64,000 nucleotides of DNA from an uncultured Bacteroides sp. Lineage in GTDB: Bacteria; Bacteroidota; Bacteroidia; Bacteroidales; Bacteroidaceae. Where the stretch lies: positions 43,368 through 107,367 of the forward strand of contig CAAEFE010000116.1 in assembly GCA_900755095.1 (NCBI GenBank). Reading direction: 5' to 3'. Shown here piece by piece: positions 1-9,338 of the stretch. Within the stretch, counting starts at the first letter, position 1; every line of letters begins with the position of its first letter. The notes beneath the pieces were generated by a model that was not told where the DNA came from, did not search any database, and saw nothing but the letters and a program-made list of their open reading frames with translations. The position numbers were made by a program, and so were the translations under genes.

Positions 1-1271
1 GCTTTATAATCTAATGTAACTTTAGCCGCTTCCGCCAAAGGTTGTCCCAAAACAACCCAATCAGAATCTTCCTTGCTAAGACGAGCTATATTATTCCACG
101 TTCCCTGAACCAGAAGCACATCACCACTATGAATCCGCTCATTTCCCAAATCCTGCAACAAGTATTCCTTTTTACGACGGATTCCTAATACGTTCACATT
201 AAACTTATCACGAAAACCGGCTTCCTTAATTGTTTGGTTTATCAAATTAGAAGCTGGCATCAACACTATTTCAGCAATACCGATGTCATAAAAATCCAGA
301 GAGTTAGTTGCGCTTTGAGTTTCTTCCGTTGCATGGTCACCTAAAATCTCTAGCAGGAAATCTTCTGCAAAAAGCTGTACCTTATCAAATTCTCCTGTCA
401 CATACAAAATATCCTCGGCTTGCAACATCGTGTCCGGTGCAGCAAACTTCTGGGTAATCGTTTTCAGAAAACGATGTTGCGATGCATCACCACGACGCAC
501 TTCCATGATATTCAAACCATATTTGCGACGAATATCCAAGTCAATAATCGTCTTGCCCAAAAGCCGGGAATCTTTTATTACCTGCAAACGAAACAGATTG
601 CTAGAAAGCCCATATTCATTTACCAACTGTTTCAGTGACTTACCCGAACGTTTATTATCATCTTTCTGGCCTTTTTTAGAAAGAAACCATTTGCTAAGTG
701 GCATCAATACCAGCGTACCGACAATCACACAGACAATGCCGACAGGCAGGAAAGAGAAGAAGGAAAGCGGTTCAAGTCCGGCAGAAGTCAACGTATTTTG
801 TATCACAAGGTTCGGCGGAGTACCGATTAAAGTCATCATACCTCCCATACTACTTGCAAAAGCCAACGGCATCAACAGCCTGCTCGGATTCATACCGGCA
901 CTCATTGCCAGACTGACAACAATAGGAAGCATCAGTGCCACCGTTCCTGTGTTACTGACAAACGCACCAATGGCCGAAGTCACCAACATCACCAACAGAA
1001 ATAACCGGATCTCACTGGTTCCCGCAAGTTTAAGAATACGGGAACTAATCATCTTTGCCAATCCCGTTTGAAAGATAGCCCCTCCCACTACAAACAATCC
1101 GATCATCATAATGACTACCGAATTAGAAAAACCGGAAAGTGCTTCATCAGGAGTTAATATCTGAAAAATAAGTAAGGCTATCAGTGCACACAGTGCCACA
1201 ATATCCGAACGAACCTTGCCGTTCACGAAAAAGACAGCCGAAAGAACGAGAATAATAATGGTTATTAGCAT
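1..1271 (-). CDS. SLC13/DASS-type anion permease with TrkA-C (RCK_C) domains, 5' part only
   Basis: An inner-membrane transporter, probably sodium-coupled uptake of a di- or tricarboxylate or sulfate-like anion; the substrate cannot be read from sequence. The gene runs leftward from ATG at 1269-1271 and leaves the window in frame, so the C-terminus is missing (423 codons seen). The N-terminus is a run of hydrophobic segments (MLITIIILVLSAVFFVNGKV) with family-like stretches such as SNTGTVALMLP and GGMMTLIGTPPNLV, the latter the TPPN signature of the SLC13/ArsB superfamily. After about residue 190 comes a soluble region with two consecutive RCK_C-like units (one around LLGKTIIDLDIRRKYGLNIM, one around LINQTIKEAGFRDKFNVNVL), which usually sit between the two membrane halves. 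A promoter-like TATTTTTG lies upstream at 1325-1332. Family assignment is firm, substrate unknown. Confidence 0.85.
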   Translation of the reverse strand, partial: MLITIIILVLSAVFFVNGKVRSDIVALCALIALLIFQILTPDEALSGFSNSVVIMMIGLFVVGGAIFQTGLAKMISSRILKLAGTSEIRLFLLVMLVTSAIGAFVSNTGTVALMLPIVVSLAMSAGMNPSRLLMPLAFASSMGGMMTLIGTPPNLVIQNTLTSAGLEPLSFFSFLPVGIVCVIVGTLVLMPLSKWFLSKKGQKDDNKRSGKSLKQLVNEYGLSSNLFRLQVIKDSRLLGKTIIDLDIRRKYGLNIMEVRRGDASQHRFLKTITQKFAAPDTMLQAEDILYVTGEFDKVQLFAEDFLLEILGDHATEETQSATNSLDFYDIGIAEIVLMPASNLINQTIKEAGFRDKFNVNVLGIRRKKEYLLQDLGNERIHSGDVLLVQGTWNNIARLSKEDSDWVVLGQPLAEAAKVTLDYK

Positions 1272-1608
1272 ACGTAATTAAATGATTGTTTTATTTTGAC
1301 TCTATCAAAACTTATTTAGGTGAACAAAAATAGAAAATACTCCAGCGTTATTAAAACAAACTAGAAATGATTTTAGTTCATGAGACATCATTTAATATTT
1401 TAATACATTTTCTTTCTGAAAAAAGACTCGAAATCAAGCAAAATATGATACTATACAAGAACTACAAGACACCATACCTCCACTATTTCTTCATCGCATA
1501 TAATTACAGTCTCACAATATAATGTTGAAAGACAATATATTTATGTATTATTTTTTGAAAGTTAAAGAACAATTCATATCTTTACACCTCATTTATATCA
1601 AACATTTT
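1272..1608. other. Divergent intergenic region between transporter and sensor kinase
   Basis: AT-rich spacer. It holds a candidate leftward -7 element (TATTTTTG read on the minus strand, 1325-1332) for the transporter and the rightward promoter of the kinase at its right edge. I see no small ORF, strong hairpin or repeat in it. Confidence 0.5.
1554..1584 (+). promoter_or_regulatory. Bacteroides-type promoter of the sensor kinase
   Basis: TTTG at 1554-1557, a 19-nt spacer, then TATCTTTA at 1577-1584. This matches the Bacteroides housekeeping pattern with one deviation in the last base. Transcription would start near 1590, after an upstream in-frame ATG at 1522 but before the ATG at 1609, so it decides the start codon. 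Confidence 0.55.
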
Positions 1609-3234
1609 ATGGCAAACAATTATTTGTTAAATTATTGGATTAACGAAGTTCATTGGGGTTATAATTATTTACTAGTAGTTATTTTGCTCCTTGTCATCAG
1701 CATCTTACTATATAGAATCCGAAAATTGCAAAAAACGATTAAAAAGACCAATCATTCCTACCGTTTCTCCTTTGATATTCTCGATAACCTTCCTTTCCCC
1801 ATCTTTGTAAAAGATATTACAAACGATTTCCGATACTATTACTGGAATAAAGAATCAGCCGCTCAATCCGGCATTAGCAGTGAAGAGGCCATCGGACATA
1901 CTGATTATGAAATTTACGGAGAAGAAAGAGGTGAAAAATACCGGCATATCGACAAAGAACTCATACAAGCAGGCAAAGTATATCGCAAAGAAGAGAAATA
2001 CACCACTCCCGATGGAATCACCCATGATACTATTGCCGTTAAATCTATTATTTCATGGGAAGGAGAAAAGAAATGGCTGTTGGCAACCCGGTGGGATATC
2101 ACACAACTCAAGAATTATGAAAGAGAATTAGTTGCCGCCAAGGAAGAACTGGAAAAAGCATTGAAGAAGCAAAAACTAGCTCTAAAAAGTATCGACTTCG
2201 GCCTTATCTATATTGATAAAAATTACCGGGTACAATGGGAGGAAACAAGACAAATAGCCAGCCTGGTAAAAGGCAGACGATACATACCGGGAAAAATTTG
2301 CTATCAGACCAGTGCACTTCGTAATGAACCGTGTGGACAATGTGCTTTCAAGAAAGCTATCGAACAGGGCAAAATTATCCGGCATACCATCAGAGTAGAC
2401 GATGTAGATTTTGAAGTGACCGCAACACCTGTATTCGGCGATGAAAAGGAAACTGAAATTATTGGAGGATTACTTCGTTTTGAAAACATCACTGAAAAAT
2501 TAAAGATGGACAAAATGCTGCAGGAAGCAAAGGAAAAAGCCGAAGAATCCAATCGGCTCAAATCTGCCTTTCTCGCTAATATGAGCCATGAAATACGAAC
2601 CCCGCTAAATGCGATTGTAGGATTCTCCGAAATGGTTTGCCAAACGGAGGAAGAGGAAGAGAGAAAAGAATTTGTAAAAATCATCTCCAGCAACAATATC
2701 TTATTATTGCAACTAATAGACGACATCCTCGATCTTTCTAAAATTGAAGCCGGTACTATGGAATTCACATTTGCACAGACTGATATCAACGAATTGATGG
2801 AAGGTATTTGCAGACAAATGCAAGAAAAGAATTCTTCCCCAGACATTCAAATCTTATTCACAGAGAAAGCAGATCAATGCATGATGTATACCGACCGCAT
2901 ACGTCTATCACAGGTTATCATCAACTTTACAAATAATGCTTTGAAATTCACCCCTAAAGGTTCTATCGAAATGGGATACCGGATTGAAGAAGCCAAAGAT
3001 GAAATATACTTTTATGTAAAAGATACAGGTATCGGAATTCCTGCTGACAAGATAGATAAAGTGTTTGAGCGCTTCGTCAAACTGAACTCCTTTATTAAAG
3101 GGACAGGACTCGGACTAGCCATCTGCCGTGTCATAGTAGAAAGACTGGGCGGGGTTATCGGAGTGGAATCTAAAGAAGGAGAAGGCTCTCGCTTCTGGTT
3201 CAGAATTCCAAGGTCAGAGAAAATTGAGAAATAA
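1609..3234 (+). CDS. Membrane-anchored PAS-PAS hybrid-less sensor histidine kinase
   Basis: A signal-transducing autokinase, 541 aa from ATG 1609. A 29-residue longer reading from ATG 1522 is possible, but the promoter sits inside that extension. One transmembrane segment near residues 18-37 ([20 protein letters not shown]) is followed by two PAS-like domains. The first (about 55-165) begins [12 protein letters not shown]. The second (about 195-300) contains a cysteine-rich CYQ...PCGQC motif of the kind seen in redox- or metal-binding PAS domains. A short coiled coil leads to the dimerisation domain with the phospho-acceptor in [11 protein letters not shown] (His327), then the ATPase domain with N-box [10 protein letters not shown]1 box DTGIGIP and G2 box GTGLGLAI. 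There is no receiver domain and no response regulator next to it, so the partner is encoded elsewhere. The signal is unknown. Confidence 0.85.
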   Translation: MANNYLLNYWINEVHWGYNYLLVVILLLVISILLYRIRKLQKTIKKTNHSYRFSFDILDNLPFPIFVKDITNDFRYYYWNKESAAQSGISSEEAIGHTDYEIYGEERGEKYRHIDKELIQAGKVYRKEEKYTTPDGITHDTIAVKSIISWEGEKKWLLATRWDITQLKNYERELVAAKEELEKALKKQKLALKSIDFGLIYIDKNYRVQWEETRQIASLVKGRRYIPGKICYQTSALRNEPCGQCAFKKAIEQGKIIRHTIRVDDVDFEVTATPVFGDEKETEIIGGLLRFENITEKLKMDKMLQEAKEKAEESNRLKSAFLANMSHEIRTPLNAIVGFSEMVCQTEEEEERKEFVKIISSNNILLLQLIDDILDLSKIEAGTMEFTFAQTDINELMEGICRQMQEKNSSPDIQILFTEKADQCMMYTDRIRLSQVIINFTNNALKFTPKGSIEMGYRIEEAKDEIYFYVKDTGIGIPADKIDKVFERFVKLNSFIKGTGLGLAICRVIVERLGGVIGVESKEGEGSRFWFRIPRSEKIEK

Positions 3235-3310
3235 TAAAAAGAAAAGAGGATATTGTGAAAAGTATGTTCCAATATCCTCTTTATCCTATATTTTTAATGT
3301 AAGAGTATGC

Positions 3311-4456
3311 TTAAAGTGCAGTCTCTAATATCCTGCGGGCAACAGCACCCGTTACATTTCCATTCTCTCCATATTTAGCACCACGTTCATTGAATCGGTG
3401 TTCGATTTCCAGAATAGTATCCTGTCCGATGTTCTCTTCATGCAAACGTGTAGTCAGCCCAAGCGAACGAAAGAACTCTTCGGTATGACAAATCGCTTCA
3501 TCAATCCGTTCTTCTCGCGTACCGGAAGTAATTCCCCAGACTCTTTCACCATACTGCAAAAGTTTATCTCCTTTTTCTTCATGAAGCACCTGTAAAGTGG
3601 CAGGAAGAACAATGGCTAACGTATGACCATGTGTCAATCCGTGCAAAGCAGTAATTTCATGACCAATCATGTGAGTTGCCCAGTCTTGCGACACTCCCAT
3701 AGCAATAAATCCATTCAATGCCATTGTAGCCGAAAGCATAAAATCAGCCATCAGTTGATAATCATGCTGGTTTTCACGGATTTTCGGAGCTATTTCTACC
3801 AAAGTTTGTAAAATGCCTTCCGCCCAACGATCCATAATGCGGCTCTGCCCGGGAGTAGTCATATATTGCTCCATCACATGAACAAAGGTATCAGCCAAAC
3901 CACAGGCCACCTGATGAGGAGGCAAGGTAAAAGTTACTTCCGGGTCAAGAATAGAGAAGATTGGATAGTTAGCATAAAAAGGATATTTCTCTTTTGTTTC
4001 ACGACGGGAAATAACTGCCCCGTTATTCATCTCCGAACCGGTAGCGGGCAAAGTCAATACAGTGGCAAGAGGTACAGTATGAGTGACTGGACGTCCGGCA
4101 AGTACTAAATCCCAGGCATCACCATCATACAGGATTCCTGCGGAAATCAATTTCGTACCGTCAATAACGGAACCACCACCAACAGCCAGCAGATAATCTA
4201 CTTTCTCTTCTTTTCCCAAAGCAATAGCTTTACGGAGAGTTTCAATGGCAGGATTGGGTTCGATTCCCCAGAATTCTACTGTAAAATGATTCTTCAATGC
4301 TTCCTTTACCTGATCGTACACTCCGTTTTTCTTCACGCTTCCACCGCCAAAAGTAATCATAATACGCTTGTCGGACGGTATTTCTTTAGCCAACCGAGCA
4401 ATCATCCCTTTTCCCATTATCAGTTTCACGGGATTTTGAAAAATAAAATTTTCCAT
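3311..4456 (-). CDS. Iron-containing (type III) alcohol dehydrogenase, YqhD/BDH-like
   Basis: A cytosolic NAD(P)H-dependent alcohol dehydrogenase or aldehyde reductase of the group annotated as butanol dehydrogenase, 381 aa, the usual length. The N-terminal nucleotide-binding half shows FGGGSVKKNGVYDQV and the GGGSVIDGTKLISAG signature. The C-terminal half carries the metal ligands: Asp and His of GLADTFVHVMEQYMT, and the two histidines in MIGHEITALHGLTHGHTLAIVLP (written here as a pattern; GLTHGHTLAIVLP is the diagnostic end). Transcribed alone leftward; a TATCTTTG element lies upstream at 4502-4509 on the same strand. Likely role is NAD(P) recycling or detoxification of aldehydes; the real substrate cannot be fixed from sequence. 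Confidence 0.88.
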   Translation of the reverse strand: MENFIFQNPVKLIMGKGMIARLAKEIPSDKRIMITFGGGSVKKNGVYDQVKEALKNHFTVEFWGIEPNPAIETLRKAIALGKEEKVDYLLAVGGGSVIDGTKLISAGILYDGDAWDLVLAGRPVTHTVPLATVLTLPATGSEMNNGAVISRRETKEKYPFYANYPIFSILDPEVTFTLPPHQVACGLADTFVHVMEQYMTTPGQSRIMDRWAEGILQTLVEIAPKIRENQHDYQLMADFMLSATMALNGFIAMGVSQDWATHMIGHEITALHGLTHGHTLAIVLPATLQVLHEEKGDKLLQYGERVWGITSGTREERIDEAICHTEEFFRSLGLTTRLHEENIGQDTILEIEHRFNERGAKYGENGNVTGAVARRILETAL

Positions 4457-4501
4457 ATCTTAGTCTATTGTTATTATTTTGGTTATTAGTCACTATCCTT
4501 G

Positions 4502-4509
4502 CAAAGATA
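4502..4509 (-). promoter_or_regulatory. -7 element of the alcohol dehydrogenase gene
   Basis: CAAAGATA on the plus strand reads TATCTTTG on the minus strand, an exact TAnnTTTG box, 46 nt before the start codon. The matching -33 box is poor, so the assignment rests on the -7 box and its position. Confidence 0.5.
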
Positions 4510-4535
4510 TATGATTTATCCGAACCCTGTCAGAA

Positions 4536-4676
4536 TCAAGCGAAGAATTGTTGTGCCACGGAAGGAACCATAGCCGACAACCAGGGTTTCATATCCTCTG
4601 CTACCAATAACCAATACAATAATAATATAATGAAAATGGCAATAGCGATACCTACTAAAACTTTTCTCTGTTTCAT
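4536..4676 (-). CDS. Small single-pass membrane protein, 46 aa
   Basis: A short ORF from ATG at 4674-4676 to TGA at 4536-4538. It reads MKQRKVLVGIAIAIFIILLL, then YWLLVAEDMKPWLSAMVPSV and a short tail ending AQQFFA. It has a basic N-terminus, one transmembrane segment of about 20 residues and a short amphipathic end, a plausible small membrane protein. It sits leftward between the alcohol dehydrogenase and the trp leader, with no convincing promoter of its own. I do not recognise a family. Codon use is regular, but at this length chance is possible. Confidence 0.4.
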   Translation of the reverse strand: MKQRKVLVGIAIAIFIILLLYWLLVAEDMKPWLSAMVPSVAQQFFA

Positions 4677-4779
4677 AATTGTTTTTGTTTAAATATTCAA
4701 TATTTATAAGAACAGTTCAGGTTGAAAATTGTTCTATATCAGAAAAATGAAGGCAAAAGAGAAAAAAAGTCATTTTTTG

Positions 4780-4810
4780 TTTGCTGTTTCAAACAAAGTG
4801 TCTATATTTG
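4780..4810 (+). promoter_or_regulatory. Promoter of the tryptophan operon
   Basis: TTTG at 4780-4783, exactly 19 nt, then TATATTTG at 4803-4810: a full match to the Bacteroides consensus. The transcript would start near 4816, only about 18 nt before the leader-peptide ATG. Confidence 0.75.
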
Positions 4811-4833
4811 CCCTCATAAAATTACAAAAGACA

Positions 4834-4896
4834 ATGAGAACAATGTTAGTAAATACATATTGGTGGTGGCACCCGTTACAACTCCGACAGTCGTAA
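4834..4896 (+). CDS. trpL: Tryptophan operon leader peptide (three consecutive Trp codons)
   Basis: A 20-residue ORF, MRTMLVNTYWWWHPLQLRQS, starting at ATG 4834 and ending TAA 4894-4896. The three TGG codons at 4861-4869 are the regulatory signal: when charged tRNA-Trp is scarce the ribosome should stall there. A few dozen bases downstream is a strong terminator, and the first structural gene follows at 5036. This is the classic layout of ribosome-mediated attenuation. Its length, position just after the promoter, Trp run and downstream hairpin all agree, which makes the call firm despite its size. Confidence 0.88.
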   Translation: MRTMLVNTYWWWHPLQLRQS

Positions 4897-4983
4897 GGGA
4901 GCAGTGCTCGTATGTATATACCTCATTAAAGATATAACAGATTTGAAAGAGCCCTGTCGCAACTTGCGACAGGGCTCTTTTTA
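4885..4983 (+). terminator. trp attenuator: terminator hairpin with a competing antiterminator pairing
   Basis: The arms AGAGCCCTGTCGCA (4948-4961) and TGCGACAGGGCTCT (4965-4978) are perfectly complementary over 14 bp, with a 3-nt loop and a U-rich tail ending near 4982. Upstream, CGACAG at 4885-4890 can pair with CTGTCG in the left arm. A ribosome stalled on the Trp codons leaves 4885-4890 free; a ribosome reaching the stop codon covers it. That provides a simple on/off switch. The terminator is certain by eye; the antiterminator pairing is inferred. Confidence 0.8.
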
Positions 4984-5035
4984 TTTGCCCATTTTCGAAC
5001 AGATTTAGATAATAACATAAAAAATAGATAGGATT

Positions 5036-6223
5036 ATGAAAAGTTTTTTAGTTGACCAGGATGGCTATTACGGAGAATTCGGTGGTGCTTATGTACCGGA
5101 AATCCTCCACAAATGTGTTGAGGAACTGACGAACAAGTACCTCGAAGTGATTGAAAGCGAAGAATTTAAAAAGGAATTTGAGCAGTTATTACGCGACTAC
5201 GTAGGACGTCCTTCCCCACTCTATCTGGCAAAACGCCTTTCCGAAAAGTATGGTTGCAAGTTGTATCTGAAACGGGAAGACCTGAATCATACCGGTGCAC
5301 ACAAAATCAACAACACCATCGGACAAATCTTGCTGGCACGCCGCATGGGAAAGAAACGCATCATCGCCGAAACCGGAGCCGGACAACATGGAGTAGCAAC
5401 AGCTACCGTATGTGCGTTGATGGATATGGAATGTATCGTTTATATGGGAAAGACGGATGTAGAACGCCAACATATCAATGTGGAGAAAATGAAAATGCTG
5501 GGAGCTACCGTTATTCCCGTTACTTCCGGAAACATGACCTTGAAAGACGCAACCAACGAAGCGATCCGCGACTGGTGTTGCCATCCTGCCGACACTTATT
5601 ATATTATCGGCTCTACCGTAGGCCCTCATCCTTATCCTGATATGGTGGCACGCCTGCAATCTGTTATCAGCGAAGAAATAAAAAAACAACTGCAAGAAAA
5701 AGAAGGACGTGACTATCCGGATTATCTGATAGCCTGCGTTGGAGGAGGAAGTAATGCTGCCGGAACGATTTATCATTATATCAATGATGAACGGGTAGGC
5801 ATCATTCTGGCGGAAGCCGGAGGTAAAGGAATAGAAACCGGAATGACCGCCGCCACCATCCAACTCGGTAAAATGGGAATTATCCACGGAGCGCGTACTT
5901 ACGTCATCCAAAACGAAGACGGACAGATTGAAGAGCCTTACTCGATTTCCGCCGGACTGGATTATCCGGGCATTGGTCCGATACACGCCAATCTTGCCGC
6001 ACAAAGACGTGCCAACGTTTTGGCAATCAATGACGACGAAGCAATAGAAGCCGCTTACGAACTGACTAAACTCGAAGGTATTATCCCTGCACTGGAATCC
6101 GCCCATGCATTAGGAGCTTTGAGAAAATTGAAGTTCAAACCGGAAGATATCGTTGTATTGACTGTTTCAGGACGAGGAGACAAAGATATTGAAACCTATT
6201 TATCGTTTAATGAACAGCAATAA
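5036..6223 (+). CDS. trpB: Tryptophan synthase beta chain
   Basis: Condenses indole with serine to give tryptophan, the last step of the pathway, using PLP in an alpha2-beta2 complex with the product of the last gene of this operon. 395 aa, the usual length. The PLP lysine is K90 in HTGAHKINN; the phosphate-binding glycine loop is GGGSNAAG; other conserved blocks are [10 protein letters not shown] at the N-terminus, [12 protein letters not shown] and [11 protein letters not shown]. It is the first structural gene after the attenuator. Having trpB first, far from trpA, is the typical Bacteroidetes order rather than the trpBA pair of Proteobacteria. Confidence 0.98.
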   Translation: MKSFLVDQDGYYGEFGGAYVPEILHKCVEELTNKYLEVIESEEFKKEFEQLLRDYVGRPSPLYLAKRLSEKYGCKLYLKREDLNHTGAHKINNTIGQILLARRMGKKRIIAETGAGQHGVATATVCALMDMECIVYMGKTDVERQHINVEKMKMLGATVIPVTSGNMTLKDATNEAIRDWCCHPADTYYIIGSTVGPHPYPDMVARLQSVISEEIKKQLQEKEGRDYPDYLIACVGGGSNAAGTIYHYINDERVGIILAEAGGKGIETGMTAATIQLGKMGIIHGARTYVIQNEDGQIEEPYSISAGLDYPGIGPIHANLAAQRRANVLAINDDEAIEAAYELTKLEGIIPALESAHALGALRKLKFKPEDIVVLTVSGRGDKDIETYLSFNEQQ

Positions 6224-6271
6224 GTAATTAGTAAACCATCATTCGTAATCAATAATCAAGCAATTATAGAA

Positions 6272-7678
6272 ATGAAAACATTTAATTATACAACTCATAG
6301 CAAACAAGTGCTCGGAGATATGCATACTCCTGTCAGCATTTACCTGAAAGTGCGCGACATGTATCCGCAATCTGCATTAATGGAAAGTTCCGACTATCAT
6401 GCCGGAGAAAATTCCTTGTCATTTATAGCCCTCTGTCCCCTGGCAAGTATCGGTATAAATGGCGGCATTGTCACTTCCAACTATCCCGATAACAGCCGCA
6501 CGGAAGAACCCCTGACAAAAACCTTCCATGTAGAAAAGGCCATGAACCGGTTTATCAATCAATTCCAGGTGACCGGGGATAATAAGAATGTATGTGGACT
6601 TTACGGATACACGACGTTCAACGCTGTGAAATACTTCGAGCACATCCCGGTGAAAGAAAGTCACGATGAGCAAAATGACGCTCCGGATTTGCTATACATA
6701 TTATATAAGTATGTCATTGTTTTCAATCATTTCAAAAATGAATTGACACTCGTTGAAATGTTGTCCGAAGGAGAAGAAAGCGGCTTACCGGAACTGGAAG
6801 CAGCCATCGAAAACCGGAATTATGCTTCTTACAACTTCTCTGTAACAGGTCCCGTTACTAGCCCTATCACCGACGAGGAGCATAAAGCCAATGTCCGCAA
6901 AGGAATCGCGCACTGTATGCGTGGAGATGTTTTCCAAATCGTACTTTCCAGAAGATTTATCCAACCTTATGCCGGAGATGATTTCAAAGTGTACCGCGCA
7001 CTCCGCAGCATCAATCCTTCTCCTTATCTTTTCTACTTCGATTTCGGAGGATACCGCATCTTCGGTTCTTCACCGGAAACACATTGCAAAATCGAAGATG
7101 GTCGTGCTTACATCGATCCGATTGCCGGAACTACCCGCCGTACCGGAGATGTAGTAAAAGACCGGGAACTGACAGAAGCTTTATTGGCTGACCCTAAAGA
7201 AAATGCAGAGCATGTCATGCTGGTTGATCTTGCCAGAAACGACCTTTCCCGTAATTGTCATGATGTACGCGTACTATTCTATAAGGAACCACAATATTAT
7301 AGTCATGTCATTCACCTGGTAAGCCGTGTCAGCGGTATGTTGAATGAGGGCGCAGATAAAATAAAAACGTTTATTGATACGTTTCCTGCCGGCACATTAA
7401 GCGGTGCTCCCAAAGTACGCGCTATGCAGTTAATCAGCGAAATCGAACCACATAATCGTGGAGCCTATGGTGGCTGTATCGGTTTTATCGGATTGAACGG
7501 CGAATTAAATCAGGCTATCACTATCCGTACTTTTGTAAGCCGCAACAATGAACTCTGGTTCCAAGCCGGAGGAGGTATTGTAGCACGCAGTCAGGATGAA
7601 TATGAACTGCAAGAGGTGAACAACAAACTGGGAGCACTGAAAAAGGCGATTGATTTAGCTGTCAAATTAAAAAATTGA
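6272..7678 (+). CDS. trpE: Anthranilate synthase component I
   Basis: Converts chorismate plus ammonia (from TrpG) to anthranilate, the committed step. 468 aa. The N-terminal region has LMESSDYHAGENS, equivalent to the LLES element that binds tryptophan for feedback inhibition. The chorismate-binding C-terminal domain shows FQIVLSRRF, SPYLFYFDFG, GSSPETH, PIAGTTRRTG, DLARNDLSR and FPAGTLSGAPKVRAM. The gene follows trpB after 48 nt. Pairing with trpG, and the presence of the other trp genes, separates it from the paralogous PabB. Confidence 0.97.
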   Translation: MKTFNYTTHSKQVLGDMHTPVSIYLKVRDMYPQSALMESSDYHAGENSLSFIALCPLASIGINGGIVTSNYPDNSRTEEPLTKTFHVEKAMNRFINQFQVTGDNKNVCGLYGYTTFNAVKYFEHIPVKESHDEQNDAPDLLYILYKYVIVFNHFKNELTLVEMLSEGEESGLPELEAAIENRNYASYNFSVTGPVTSPITDEEHKANVRKGIAHCMRGDVFQIVLSRRFIQPYAGDDFKVYRALRSINPSPYLFYFDFGGYRIFGSSPETHCKIEDGRAYIDPIAGTTRRTGDVVKDRELTEALLADPKENAEHVMLVDLARNDLSRNCHDVRVLFYKEPQYYSHVIHLVSRVSGMLNEGADKIKTFIDTFPAGTLSGAPKVRAMQLISEIEPHNRGAYGGCIGFIGLNGELNQAITIRTFVSRNNELWFQAGGGIVARSQDEYELQEVNNKLGALKKAIDLAVKLKN

Positions 7679-7723
7679 AAGCAGAGATAGTATTTGAACA
7701 ACCATTTTACAATGACAATAAAA

Positions 7724-8290
7724 ATGAAAATATTACTTTTAGATAACTACGACTCTTTCACTTATAACCTACTGCACGCAGTGAAAGAATTAGGGGCTAC
7801 AGATGTAGAAGTAGTTCGCAACGACCAGATAGAGCTTGATGAAGTAGACCGATTTGATAAAATCATCCTGTCTCCCGGACCGGGCATACCCGAAGAGGCC
7901 GGACTGCTATTACCTATTATTAAAAGATATGCTCCGACCAAAAGCATTCTGGGTGTCTGCCTCGGTCATCAAGCCATCGGCGAAGCTTTCGGAGCACGTC
8001 TGGAAAATCTCAAAGAAGTATATCATGGGGTACAGACTCCGATTACCATCCTTCACCAGGATTTGCTTTTTGAAGGGTTGGGAAAAGAAATCCCTGTTGG
8101 AAGATACCATTCCTGGGTAGTCAGCCGGGAAGGTTTTCCCGATTGCCTGGAAATAACGGCAGAAAGTCAGGAAGGACAAATCATGGCAATCCGCCATAAG
8201 ACCTACAATGTACATGGTATTCAGTTCCATCCCGAATCAGTATTAACTCCGCAAGGAAAAGAAATTATTAAAAACTTCTTAAACGATTAA
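7724..8290 (+). CDS. trpG: Anthranilate synthase glutamine amidotransferase component
   Basis: Releases ammonia from glutamine for TrpE; class I glutamine amidotransferase, 188 aa. Starts in other positions exist (TTG 7694, ATG 7712); ATG 7724 gives the conserved N-terminus MKILLLDNYDSFTYNL. The catalytic cysteine is in GVCLGHQAIGE, and the His-Glu pair in GIQFHPESVLTP. The stop is 4 nt before trpD, so translation of the two is probably coupled. Unlike enterobacteria, TrpG and TrpD are separate proteins here. Confidence 0.96.
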   Translation: MKILLLDNYDSFTYNLLHAVKELGATDVEVVRNDQIELDEVDRFDKIILSPGPGIPEEAGLLLPIIKRYAPTKSILGVCLGHQAIGEAFGARLENLKEVYHGVQTPITILHQDLLFEGLGKEIPVGRYHSWVVSREGFPDCLEITAESQEGQIMAIRHKTYNVHGIQFHPESVLTPQGKEIIKNFLND

Positions 8291-8294
8291 ACTT

Positions 8295-9290
8295 ATGAAA
8301 CAGATTCTATACAAACTTTTCGAACATCAATATTTGGGACGCGATGAGGCTCGCACCATTTTACAGAACATCGCACAAGGAAAATATAATGATGTACAGG
8401 TAGCCTCTTTAATTACCGTCTTTCTGATGCGTAATATCTCTGTGGAAGAATTATGCGGTTTCCGCGATGCATTGCTTGAAATGCGTATTCCGGTTGATTT
8501 AAGTGAATTTGCTCCGATAGATATCGTAGGAACCGGAGGTGATGGAAAAAATACATTTAATATTTCTACAGCTTCCTGTTTTACTGTTGCCGGAGCCGGT
8601 TTCCCGGTTGTGAAACATGGTAATTACGGAGCAACATCAGTCAGCGGTGCCAGTAATGTAATGGAGCAACACGGTGTAAAGTTCACCAGTAACGTCGATC
8701 AACTGCGCCGTAGCATGGAGAAATGTAATCTTGCCTATCTGCATGCTCCTTTATTCAATCCGGCATTAAAGGCAGTTGCTCCGGTTCGTAAAGGATTGGC
8801 AGTGCGCACTTTCTTTAATATGCTCGGTCCGTTGGTTAATCCGGTATTACCGGCCTATCAGCTTTTAGGAGTTTACAACCTCCCGTTACTTCGCCTCTAT
8901 ACCTATACTTATCAGGAAAGCAAGACGAAATTTGCCGTTGTTCATAGTCTCGACGGATATGACGAAATCTCTCTGACAAATGAGTTTAAAGTGGCGACCA
9001 GCGATCATGAAAAGATTTACGCTCCCGAGAGTCTCGGATTCTCCCGCTATAAGGAAACTGACCTAGATGGTGGACAAACACCGGAAGATGCAGCTAAGAT
9101 TTTCGACCAGATCATGAATAACACGGCTACAGAAGCTCAAAAAAATGTAGTGGTAGTCAATTCAGCTTTCGCCATCCATGTGATTTGTCCGGAGAAGACT
9201 ATTGAAGAATGTATTGCTCTCTCCAAAGAGTCATTGGAAAGTGGACGCGCATTAGCTACCCTAAAAAAATTCATTGAATTGAACAGTTAA
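8295..9290 (+). CDS. trpD: Anthranilate phosphoribosyltransferase
   Basis: Transfers the phosphoribosyl group of PRPP to anthranilate. 331 aa, full length. The PRPP/metal motif is DIVGTGGDGKNTFNIST near residues 74-90; KHGNYGATSVSGASNVME and the anthranilate-site block around APLFNPALKAVAPVRKGLAVRT (shown in part: NPALKAVAPVRK) are present. It lies 4 nt after trpG and 48 nt before trpC; a possible internal promoter occupies that gap. Confidence 0.97.
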   Translation: MKQILYKLFEHQYLGRDEARTILQNIAQGKYNDVQVASLITVFLMRNISVEELCGFRDALLEMRIPVDLSEFAPIDIVGTGGDGKNTFNISTASCFTVAGAGFPVVKHGNYGATSVSGASNVMEQHGVKFTSNVDQLRRSMEKCNLAYLHAPLFNPALKAVAPVRKGLAVRTFFNMLGPLVNPVLPAYQLLGVYNLPLLRLYTYTYQESKTKFAVVHSLDGYDEISLTNEFKVATSDHEKIYAPESLGFSRYKETDLDGGQTPEDAAKIFDQIMNNTATEAQKNVVVVNSAFAIHVICPEKTIEECIALSKESLESGRALATLKKFIELNS

Positions 9291-9303
9291 TGTTTTATTT
9301 TTG
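9273..9303 (+). promoter_or_regulatory. Possible internal promoter before trpC
   Basis: ATTG at 9273-9276, 19 nt, then TATTTTTG at 9296-9303, overlapping the end of trpD. Both boxes and the spacing fit the local promoter pattern. Internal trp promoters are known in other bacteria. With only sequence to go on this is tentative. Confidence 0.3.
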
Positions 9304-9338
9304 CAAATCCATCATTTACAATTAATAATCCCACATCA

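Noticed and set aside
430..1071. 213-aa plus-strand ORF at the left edge
   Set aside because: Antisense to the SLC13-type transporter, which continues in frame through the whole stretch and has family motifs.
1522..1608. N-terminal extension of the sensor kinase from ATG 1522
   Set aside because: The promoter boxes at 1554-1584 lie inside it, and the extension would put an odd hydrophobic-polar stretch before the true membrane anchor.
5189..6106. 305-aa minus-strand ORF across trpB
   Set aside because: It is the antisense reading of trpB, whose frame has all catalytic motifs; the antisense protein has no recognisable features.
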